NCBI GenBank assembly: GCA_018817205.1
Contig: JAHIUE010000081.1
Span: 1-21,976, forward strand
Length of the DNA stretch: 21,976 bases
Source: Patescibacteria group bacterium
GTDB lineage: Bacteria > Patescibacteriota > Microgenomatia > Daviesbacterales > UBA10151
Direction of reading: 5' to 3'
Position numbers and translations under genes: made by a program
Shown here: positions 15,049 through 21,044 of the stretch, one piece after another
How the letters are laid out: every line of letters starts with the position of its first letter
How positions within the stretch are numbered: position 1 is the stretch's first letter
The notes under the pieces: model-generated
Seen by the model: only the letters and a program-made list of their open reading frames with translations
Told to the model about the DNA's origin: nothing
The model's database searches: none

Positions 15049-16122
15049 ATGGAAGAAATTCAGGATAAACTGAAAATTTTAAAAGACCGATTTGGAAAAG
15101 TTTCCCGATCTTGCGACCGGGATAAATTGCAAACCGAAATCAGGGAACTGGAAGCCCAAACTATGAAAGAGGGGTTTTGGGATAATCCCCAGGAGTCGTC
15201 AGCTATCAGTCGTCAGCTATCAGAAAAGCAAAAGACATTAGCAAGCTTGGAAGAACTTGAAAAAAGAATAAATAATTCATTGGAAATTTCCGAAGAGCCT
15301 TCAATGGAAGAAGACCTAAAAAAAGAAATTTCACAAATTGAAAAAGAGCTGGATAAACTTGAGCTGAAATTATTTCTATCAGGCCCGCACGATGAATCTG
15401 AAGCAATCTTATCTGTCCATTCCGGAGCAGGAGGAGTTGAGGCCATGGATTGGGCATCAATGTTAGTCCGGATGTATCAAAGGTATTTTGAAAAAATGGC
15501 TTGGAAATATGAAGTAACCGACGAAGACCCGGGCGAAGAAGCAGGAGTAAAAACCGTTTCCATGATAGTTCATGAACCTTACTCTTTTGGCTACTTAAAA
15601 GGCGAAGCAGGCACTCACAGATTAGTGAGACAATCCCCTTTTAACGCCGATAAACTCCGCCAAACCTCTTTTGCCTTGGTGGAAATTTTACCGGTAATAA
15701 AGCCCGGGGAAGTTGAAATAAACGATGCAGACATTGAATTTGAAGCTTTCCGCTCGGGTGGAGCAGGCGGGCAAAATGTCAATAAAGTTTCAACAGCAGT
15801 AAGAGTAAAACATACCCCCACAGGTCTTACTGTTACTGCCCAGACAGAAAGAAGCCAACTTCAAAATAGGGAAAACGCCATGAAACTACTGCTTGCTAAA
15901 CTTTGGGCACTAAGCTTGTCGAAAGGCAAAAAAGAACAGGAAGCACTTAAAGGAGAAAATAGACAGGCATCCTGGGGCACTCAAATCAGATCTTATGTTC
16001 TACATCCCTATCATATGATCAAAGATCTTAGAACCAATATTGAAACTTCCAATACGGATGCTGTACTGGACGGGGAACTTACGGAATTTATTGAGGCAGA
16101 AGTAAGGGGTCTTGCCAAATAA
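15049..16122 (+). CDS. prfB: Peptide chain release factor 2 (357 aa)
   Basis: RF2 ends translation at UAA and UGA. The stop-recognition tripeptide SPF is at 196-198 (RLVRQSPFNADKLRQTSFA) and the catalytic GGQ at 240-242 within FRSGGAGGQNVNKVSTAVR. The N-terminal coiled coil with EGFWDNP (41-47), HSGAGGVEAMDWA (124-136) and the C-terminal SWGTQIRSYVLHPYHMIKDLRT (from 308) complete the family pattern at normal length. There is no internal in-frame UGA near codon 25, so the programmed +1 frameshift that regulates many prfB genes is absent. Two repeat intrusions are in frame: a doubled 14-mer at residues 50-58 and ALSLSKG at 287-293, neither changing length against ordinary RF2. Its presence agrees with TGA being a stop here. 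Likely monocistronic or read through into the next gene. Confidence 0.97.
   Translation: MEEIQDKLKILKDRFGKVSRSCDRDKLQTEIRELEAQTMKEGFWDNPQESSAISRQLSEKQKTLASLEELEKRINNSLEISEEPSMEEDLKKEISQIEKELDKLELKLFLSGPHDESEAILSVHSGAGGVEAMDWASMLVRMYQRYFEKMAWKYEVTDEDPGEEAGVKTVSMIVHEPYSFGYLKGEAGTHRLVRQSPFNADKLRQTSFALVEILPVIKPGEVEINDADIEFEAFRSGGAGGQNVNKVSTAVRVKHTPTGLTVTAQTERSQLQNRENAMKLLLAKLWALSLSKGKKEQEALKGENRQASWGTQIRSYVLHPYHMIKDLRTNIETSNTDAVLDGELTEFIEAEVRGLAK
15195..15222. repeat. Perfect 14-bp tandem duplication inside prfB
   Basis: GTCGTCAGCTATCA occurs twice in direct succession; each copy is two heptamers ending in TCA. It encodes about SSAISRQLS in the RF2 N-terminal coiled coil. The same heptamer vocabulary (TCGTCAG, CTATCAG) recurs at 16611-16677. 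Confidence 0.9.
15905..15927. repeat. SLSKG-type dispersed repeat unit inside prfB
   Basis: The stretch centred on CACTAAGCTTGTCGAAAGGC encodes ALSLSKG at RF2 residues 287-293, where relatives have a charged helix (AKLYELEMQK-like). The core resembles the AGCTTGTCGAAGG / CCTTCGACAAGCT short repeat known to be dispersed in many bacterial genomes and often translated as LSLSKG or PFDKL. I see no other full copy in this window. Confidence 0.5.
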
Positions 16123-16132
16123 CCTATCTTAT

Positions 16133-16141
16133 TGTTAATAT
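16133..16141 (+). promoter_or_regulatory. Extended -10 box of the 16149 gene (and probably ftsEX)
   Basis: TGTTAATAT is an extended -10 ending 7 bases before the ATG at 16149. It has the best -35 in the window: TTGCCA (five of six) at 16112-16117 with an 18-base spacer, inside the end of prfB. Since ftsE has no box of its own, this promoter may drive 16149-ftsE-ftsX. Confidence 0.6.
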
Positions 16142-16148
16142 AAACAGT

Positions 16149-16610
16149 ATGGACCCTCTGCCAACAAAAGAATCTATACCGGAACCGGAAGAAAAACTCA
16201 CCAAACCAATCATTGGTACAGAAAACCCTATGCGTCTAATTTTAGGCGTGACAGTAGCGGCACTGGTTTTGGGAACACTCACAGGATACATACTTTCGAC
16301 AAAAAACAAAGGCGCCGGCGCCCCCGGACTTTTGACTGGACAGGCCAAGACTGCCCAACAAGATGCCCGAACTTTTAAAGATTTTGCCGAAGGAACGATC
16401 AAGGCAAGACCAAAACCCTCTGACCTCAATAAGTACGTCGAAGGAACGCATTTACTGGTAAGGGAGGGTGCCGTACCTGTTGCGTTAACTTCATCTGTTG
16501 TTGATTTATCCAAATATGAAGGCAAGAAAGTCAAAGTTTTAGGTGAAACCCAAAAAGCCATCACAGAAGGGTGGCTAATGGATGTGGGTAAAGTAGAGGA
16601 GACAAAATAG
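16149..16610 (+). CDS. Small single-pass membrane protein, hypothetical (153 aa)
   Basis: An acidic, proline-rich N-terminus (about 1-27) is followed by one membrane helix (about 29-50, RLILGVTVAALVLGTLTGYIL). A flexible Gly/Ala-rich spacer then leads into a small beta-rich domain (about 88-150) with YVEGTHLLVREGAVPVALTS and YEGKKVKVLGETQKA. The last part reads like a compact OB- or SH3-like barrel, but I do not recognise a named family. Topology would place the domain outside the cell, next to the FtsEX system encoded just downstream, which hints at an envelope role (inference only). The ATG is fixed by the -10 box 7 bases before it. Proteins of this layout are common in Microgenomates as uncharacterised entries, to my knowledge. 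Confidence 0.75.
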   Translation: MDPLPTKESIPEPEEKLTKPIIGTENPMRLILGVTVAALVLGTLTGYILSTKNKGAGAPGLLTGQAKTAQQDARTFKDFAEGTIKARPKPSDLNKYVEGTHLLVREGAVPVALTSSVVDLSKYEGKKVKVLGETQKAITEGWLMDVGKVEETK

Positions 16611-16677
16611 TCGTCAGTCTTCAGCTATCAGATGTAAATTTTCCTGTCTGACGACTGATAACTGATGACTGATAGCT
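16611..16677 (+). repeat. Heptamer-repeat inverted repeat in front of ftsE
   Basis: The whole gap between the 16149 gene and ftsE is made of TCAGxxx heptamers on the left (16611-16631) and CTGAxxx heptamers on the right (16648-16677). Bases 16614-16631 can pair with 16655-16672 at 16 of 18 positions around a 23-base loop. Alternative pairings (16611-16617 with 16648-16654; 16623-16631 with 16669-16677) compete. No T tract follows, so it is not a classical terminator. It could affect ftsE translation or message stability, since the right arm ends at the ftsE ATG. Confidence 0.8.
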
Positions 16678-17352
16678 ATGATCATATTCGAATCTGTTTC
16701 AAAAAAATTCGGCTCTTTGCCGGCACTTGACAATATCTCGCTCGATATTAAACAGGGCGAGTTTGTATTCATAGTCGGACCCTCCGGGGCCGGAAAATCC
16801 ACCCTGCTGAAAATTCTGACCAGAGAAATGTTACCAACAAACGGGAAAGTAACAGTAAACCATGTTGATATTACTAAAATTAAAGACCGTGATATACCAC
16901 ATCTCAGACGCAAAGTCGGAGTTGTATTCCAAGATTTTAAGCTGCTGGACGACCGAACTGTTTTCGAAAATGTGGCTTTAACTTTAGAAGCGCAAGGCAA
17001 AGCCGATGAGGAGATTGTCAAAATGGTAGAACACACTCTTAAACTGGTTGAAATTTGGGATAAAAGAAATCTTTTTCCAAGACAATTGTCAGGCGGCGAG
17101 CAACAGCGAACGGCTATCGCCCGCGCGGTAGTAGGTAAACCTGATATAGTTTTGGCCGATGAACCGACCGGGGACTTGGATCCGAAAACTGCCTGGGGAG
17201 TTATTCAGCTTCTTAATGAAATAAATTCCTGGGGGACCACGGTAATTATGGCTACCCACAACCAAGAGATTGTTAATACCTTAAAAAGAAGAGTTATTGT
17301 TTTAAAAACAGGTAAAATTACAAGAGATAGCAAAGAAGGAAAATATGAATAG
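16678..17352 (+). CDS. ftsE: Cell division ATP-binding protein FtsE (224 aa)
   Basis: The ABC ATPase of the FtsEX complex binds FtsX at the inner membrane and controls peptidoglycan hydrolases during division or elongation. It shows Walker A GPSGAGKST (34-42), the Q-loop VFQDFKLLDDRTVFENVAL (83-101), signature LSGGEQQR (137-144), Walker B DIVLADEPTGDLD (156-168) and H-loop ATHNQ (192-196). The FKLLDDRTVFENVA stretch is characteristic of FtsE among ABC proteins. The start codon abuts a heptamer hairpin with no Shine-Dalgarno and no -10 box at the usual spacing, so it is probably transcribed from the promoter before 16149. It overlaps ftsX by 8 bases. Confidence 0.95.
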   Translation: MIIFESVSKKFGSLPALDNISLDIKQGEFVFIVGPSGAGKSTLLKILTREMLPTNGKVTVNHVDITKIKDRDIPHLRRKVGVVFQDFKLLDDRTVFENVALTLEAQGKADEEIVKMVEHTLKLVEIWDKRNLFPRQLSGGEQQRTAIARAVVGKPDIVLADEPTGDLDPKTAWGVIQLLNEINSWGTTVIMATHNQEIVNTLKRRVIVLKTGKITRDSKEGKYE

Positions 17353-18217
17353 ATCTTTTGCGTTTGCCAGAAGGAATATCAGACGGACTCCGTTTCAGGC
17401 GCTGGCTGCTTTAATGATAATGTTTTTAACATTTTTAGCCTTGCAAGTGTTTATAATTTTGGCAGCAGGATCTCAAGCGGCTCTCCGCTATTTTGAAAGC
17501 AAACCCCAAGTCATAGCATTTTTTAAAGAAGGTACTACCAATCAAGATGTACTAGCTATAGAAAATGCCCTAAGTAAAGAAACCAAGGTAACAAATACGA
17601 AATTCGTTTCCAAAGATGAAGCTCTTGCTATTTACCAAGAGAAAAACAAAAATGACCCGGCACTTTTAGAGCTTGTTACAGCCAATATTTTACCGGTCAG
17701 TTTGGAGATATCAACCAAAGAACCGCAAGATTTGGCTGAAATTGCTGAAATTTTAAAAAGAGAACCTGTTGTATCTGACACTATAGTTCCGGAAGACGTA
17801 GTCCAAACCTTGACATCTGTTACCAGCATTATCAGAATTGTTGGAAGCATCACAGTTGGATTTTTAATGATTTTTGCAACTCTGGTAATTGTGATGATTA
17901 TCGGTTTTAAAATTAGACTCAAAAGAAATGAGATAGAAATTATGAGACTGCTTGGCGCATCTCCATCGTTTATCAGGAATCCGTTTATACTGGAGGGAAT
18001 ATTTTATGGTGTAGCAGGAGCTGCTCTCGCCTGGAGCCTTTCCTACAGCCTACTTTGGTATTTCACGCCATTTTTACAAGGCTATTTGGGAGAAGTCGGA
18101 CTTTTACCGGTCAATTTCTTGTTTATGTTGGAGCTTTTGGGATCATCGCTTATTGCGGCTTTTATTGTGGGATCCTTAGGATCATTTGCAGCTGTAAGAC
18201 GATATTTGAAAATATAA
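17345..18217 (+). CDS. ftsX: Cell division protein FtsX (290 aa)
   Basis: The membrane partner of FtsE. An N-terminal cytoplasmic segment with RNIRRTPFQALAA is followed by helix 1 (about 20-42) and an extracytoplasmic domain (about 45-165) that contains ALRYFESKPQVIAFFKEG and the conserved VSKDEAL. Three further helices (about 172-193, 215-240, 258-282) end in the FtsX/MacB-type fold, with RNEIEIMRLLGAS between helices 2 and 3. Length is normal. In other bacteria the extracytoplasmic domain contacts the coiled coil of EnvC, CwlO, PcsB or RipC; the next gene here encodes a protein of exactly that kind. Translation is probably coupled to ftsE through the 8-base overlap. The stop codon lies inside the -10 box of the downstream hydrolase gene. 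Confidence 0.94.
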   Translation: MNRSFAFARRNIRRTPFQALAALMIMFLTFLALQVFIILAAGSQAALRYFESKPQVIAFFKEGTTNQDVLAIENALSKETKVTNTKFVSKDEALAIYQEKNKNDPALLELVTANILPVSLEISTKEPQDLAEIAEILKREPVVSDTIVPEDVVQTLTSVTSIIRIVGSITVGFLMIFATLVIVMIIGFKIRLKRNEIEIMRLLGASPSFIRNPFILEGIFYGVAGAALAWSLSYSLLWYFTPFLQGYLGEVGLLPVNFLFMLELLGSSLIAAFIVGSLGSFAAVRRYLKI

Positions 18218-18218
18218 T
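18213..18218 (+). promoter_or_regulatory. -10 box of the M23 hydrolase gene, overlapping the ftsX stop
   Basis: A perfect TATAAT spans the end of ftsX and its TAA, ending 8 bases before the ATG at 18227. It would give the hydrolase gene its own leaderless message in addition to read-through from ftsEX. No -35 hexamer is convincing. Confidence 0.5.
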
Positions 18219-18226
18219 GAGCCTTG

Positions 18227-19417
18227 ATGAAAAAGTTACTACTATTTCTTTTAATTTTTAGTTTTGTTTTTATTACACCTGTCTTTGCCCAATCCACTGA
18301 CGAACTAACCGTACAGCTGGAAGAGAAACAGGCTGAAATTGCCAAACTGGAAGCTCATCTTCAGGATGCCAGAAATCAAGAAAAAACTTTAAAATCCCAA
18401 CTTGCCCTTATTGACGGTCAAACACAAATTACTAAATTAAAAATAGAAGAAACCAATCTCAAAATTGAAAAATTAGAACGGGAGATTACCGATTTATCAA
18501 CCAGAATTGATAGAATCGGCGCAACCCTGGATTCTTTATCGGAAATTTTACTCCATAGAATCATCCAAACATATAAATATAGTAATGCTGTTTCCACAAT
18601 AGATTTACTTTTCTCCTCGCACGGCTTCGCAAACCTTATAGAAAGACTGAAATATATCCAGGTTGCCCAGGCTTATGACAAGAAAAAATTATATGAGCTA
18701 CAAGCAACCAAACTGGCATATAACGAACAAAGACAAGATAAAGAAACAAGGCAAACCGAAGCCGAGAAATTAAATAAAGAATTAGATACTTATAAAGTGC
18801 AGCTGGACCGGCAAAAAAAGGACAAGGATGAATTACTTAGGATAACAAAAAATGATGAAGCAAAATATCAAGCATTATTGGCCCAAGCAAGAGCCGAATA
18901 CTTAGCTATACAAGGGATAGTAGCTGGACGAGGAATAGAAACCGAAGTCGGGTCAGTTAACCAAGGCCAAAAAATTGCAACTCTCATCAACGGTCAATCA
19001 TGCAATTCAGGAGGTACACATCTACATTTTACAGTCGTTCAAAATTTGGTAGCCTTAAATCCTTTTAATTATTTAAGATCAATCGACCATGAAAATTGTT
19101 CGGGTTCATCCTGTGGAAGTGGCGATGCCGACCCTTTCAGTCCAGCAGGAAATTGGGATTGGCCTCTTAATAGCCCCATTAAAATGAACCAGGGCTATGG
19201 CCATACTTGGGCAGTACAGCACACTTGGGTAGGCAGGATTTATGATTTCCACAATGGCATAGATATCGAGGGTTCGTCGCTTGAGGTAAAAGCAGTTAAA
19301 CAAGGAATATTATTCCGTGGTAGTTTTTCTGGAGAAACCGGATGTGCCTTGCCTTATGTACGGGTAAAACACAGTGAAGAAGGATTAGAAACTTTATATC
19401 TTCATGTATATTATTAA
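18227..19417 (+). CDS. Secreted coiled-coil M23 (LytM-like) hydrolase with apparently permuted catalytic domain (396 aa)
   Basis: A signal peptide (1-21, cut after FAQ or VFA) is followed by a long coiled coil (about 24-225). It is interrupted by YKYSNAVSTIDLLFSSHGFANLIERLKYIQ-like residues (about 116-146, quoted in part), the turn seen in CwlO/PcsB/EnvC-type FtsX-binding proteins. The C-terminal half has M23 motifs in reversed order: first the usual end (VNQGQKIATLING, GGTHLHF with H265/H267, ALNPFNYL, 244-283), then a Cys/Gly-rich linker, then the usual beginning (WDWPLNSPIKMNQGYGH, DFHNGIDIEG with H342 and D346, VKAVKQGILFRG, and TLYLH with H393) right before the stop. All metal and catalytic residues are present, so activity is plausible. 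Directly behind ftsEX, it is the likely FtsEX-controlled peptidoglycan endopeptidase. The ATG at 18227 is preferred to the adjacent TTG. Confidence 0.85.
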   Translation: MKKLLLFLLIFSFVFITPVFAQSTDELTVQLEEKQAEIAKLEAHLQDARNQEKTLKSQLALIDGQTQITKLKIEETNLKIEKLEREITDLSTRIDRIGATLDSLSEILLHRIIQTYKYSNAVSTIDLLFSSHGFANLIERLKYIQVAQAYDKKKLYELQATKLAYNEQRQDKETRQTEAEKLNKELDTYKVQLDRQKKDKDELLRITKNDEAKYQALLAQARAEYLAIQGIVAGRGIETEVGSVNQGQKIATLINGQSCNSGGTHLHFTVVQNLVALNPFNYLRSIDHENCSGSSCGSGDADPFSPAGNWDWPLNSPIKMNQGYGHTWAVQHTWVGRIYDFHNGIDIEGSSLEVKAVKQGILFRGSFSGETGCALPYVRVKHSEEGLETLYLHVYY

Positions 19418-19429
19418 ATTAATGTAATT

Positions 19430-20626
19430 TTGAGAATAAAATTAATAATTCTTATTCTTTTCTACCTCTTTCTTGGGATAAAGCCTGTTTTTGCTGTCAT
19501 TATTACAATGTCTAATATCCCACCTACTATTACAGATGAACAATTCACTTTTGATGTTTCTGTCAGTGGTGCATCTGCAGGAACAAATTATTTAAGGGTT
19601 GATTTGTATAAAGAAGGGTCCACTAACTATTTTGGTGAAACCTACAACAATGACATCTGGTATGGAGGATCTGATGGAAAACAATATTTCCCAATAACAA
19701 TATTGTCAGGGCAAACATGGAATGGTTCTATTCAGGGAAGAATTGGCAATCCGACAGTAGGGGAATATCCAGGACCAAGAAATTATAAATTAAGGCTAAG
19801 ACGTTATACTAACTCAGGTGGCCTAGGAACAACTGATCAGACACCACAAGACATCCAGATTGTTTTTACTCTACCAACCCCTTCCCCTACCCAAACTCCC
19901 ACCCCTACCCCAACTCCAACCCCCTCCTCAACTTCTACTTCCACATCTTCATTTACTATTTCAAATATCCCTTCTACCATTGACTCCACGGAAGTTTTTA
20001 ATGTATCCGTTAATTTATCATTATCCGGTAAACCGAATACTGTCTTTTATCTAAAAGGGGCATTTAAAAAGCAGGATGGGACAAACTATTTTGGTCTGAC
20101 AAAAGTTGGTGACTTTTGGATAAGAAATAACAAAAGCTATCTTGATCATTATAAAATAACAACAGATTCAAACGGTTCCTGGTCCGGAAATTTGGAAATG
20201 CAGCCGGATATTTTAGACTCGGGATATGAAGGAGCAGGAGAATATATTTTTAAAGTGGGGAGATATACGGAAGACAGATCTTTAAGTTGGAGTAATGAGA
20301 CAACAATTAAGATAAATGCTCAAGAGGTTATTCTTGAAGATGATGATAGTGATATTTTGGGTATAACCGGAACTCAAAGCAAACAAGATACAACAAAATC
20401 CTCAAAAAAGGAAATTGAGGAATATTCATTGGAAAAGTATATAAAAGTAGCTTCCCCTGCTTCACAGACTAAAGCTACAACCTCCTCCCAAGTGAATGTT
20501 AAGAATCAAAAACAAACAAATCTATTTATCTGGCTGGGATTAATTTTCATATTTGCCGGAGCCGGTTCAATAGGTTATATTTATTTAAAGAAAAATGCAA
20601 ACCTACGTATCCCGTTCGGAAAATGA
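19430..20626 (+). CDS. Surface protein with two Ig-like repeats, PT-rich linker and C-terminal membrane anchor (398 aa)
   Basis: An N-terminal signal peptide (1-22, ending PVFA) precedes two homologous beta-sandwich-like domains. Domain 1 (about 24-147) has ITMSNIPPTITDEQFTFDVSV and TNYFGETYNNDIWY; domain 2 (about 175-297) has FTISNIPSTIDSTEVFNVSV and TNYFGLTKVGDFW. They share the SNIPxTI start, a GTNYFG turn and a GRYT/RRYT strand. A threonine-proline linker (149-172) separates them. An acidic, lysine-rich spacer leads to a single membrane helix (about 365-386) and a basic tail, so the domains face outward. I do not know the ligand; adhesin or cell-surface spacer is a guess. The start is TTG at 19430, because no ATG or GTG upstream is in frame, and the leader begins cleanly there. 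It follows the M23 gene by 12 bases and overlaps tsaE by 32. Confidence 0.78.
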   Translation: MRIKLIILILFYLFLGIKPVFAVIITMSNIPPTITDEQFTFDVSVSGASAGTNYLRVDLYKEGSTNYFGETYNNDIWYGGSDGKQYFPITILSGQTWNGSIQGRIGNPTVGEYPGPRNYKLRLRRYTNSGGLGTTDQTPQDIQIVFTLPTPSPTQTPTPTPTPTPSSTSTSTSSFTISNIPSTIDSTEVFNVSVNLSLSGKPNTVFYLKGAFKKQDGTNYFGLTKVGDFWIRNNKSYLDHYKITTDSNGSWSGNLEMQPDILDSGYEGAGEYIFKVGRYTEDRSLSWSNETTIKINAQEVILEDDDSDILGITGTQSKQDTTKSSKKEIEEYSLEKYIKVASPASQTKATTSSQVNVKNQKQTNLFIWLGLIFIFAGAGSIGYIYLKKNANLRIPFGK

Positions 20627-21044
20627 AACAAAAAAAATAGCGGAAGATTTTGCAAAGACAGCTAAAGGCAATATTTTTGCATTATCCGGCGAACTTGGGG
20701 CCGGCAAGACAACTTTTGTCCAGGGGTTTGCCAAAGGCCTAGGGATCAAAGAAAAAATCTTATCACCTACTTTTGTCATAACTCGCCAACATAAAATTCC
20801 TGATACATCAAAAGTTTTTTATCATATAGATTTATATAGACTGGAAAACTTTAATCAGTTAGGATTTGAGGAAATTCTCTTAAATAAAAATAGTGTTGTT
20901 TTAATTGAATGGGGAGAAAAAATTAAAAGTATGCTACCCAAAAATACTATAAAAATAAATATTACAAAAGAAGGCCCCTATTCCCGCCTTATTTCTATCT
21001 CAATTGATCCCAATTTTTCCGAAGATAAAAGCTCCATGGACTGA
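20595..21044 (+). CDS. tsaE: tRNA threonylcarbamoyladenosine biosynthesis ATPase TsaE (149 aa)
   Basis: TsaE is the P-loop ATPase that supports TsaB-TsaD in making t6A37 in tRNA. Walker A reads SGELGAGKTTF (31-41), followed by LSPTFVITRQ (56-65), the HIDLYRL motif (77-83, Asp79) and LIEWGEK (103-109). Length is normal. Its ATG lies inside the end of the surface-protein gene (32-base overlap), so it is probably translated from the same message. The last 67 bases overlap, tail to tail, the glycosyltransferase gene on the other strand. TsaB is encoded at 14155-14457; TsaD and TsaC are not in the window. Confidence 0.95.
   Translation: MQTYVSRSENETKKIAEDFAKTAKGNIFALSGELGAGKTTFVQGFAKGLGIKEKILSPTFVITRQHKIPDTSKVFYHIDLYRLENFNQLGFEEILLNKNSVVLIEWGEKIKSMLPKNTIKINITKEGPYSRLISISIDPNFSEDKSSMD

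Noticed and set aside
15049..15130. Possible programmed frameshift in prfB
   Set aside because: The frame is continuous from ATG with no in-frame TGA in the first 30 codons, so the classical RF2 autoregulatory site is absent.
16430..16445. Second copy of the SLSKG-type repeat (GTCGAAGG near 16437)
   Set aside because: Only the 8-base core matches and the flanks differ; it reads as ordinary coding sequence (YVEGTH).
16124..16564. Long antisense frame opposite the 16149 gene (and similar ones opposite prfB and ftsE)
   Set aside because: These are rich in Ser/Pro/Val with no motifs, no promoter or coupling, and lie exactly opposite well-supported genes.
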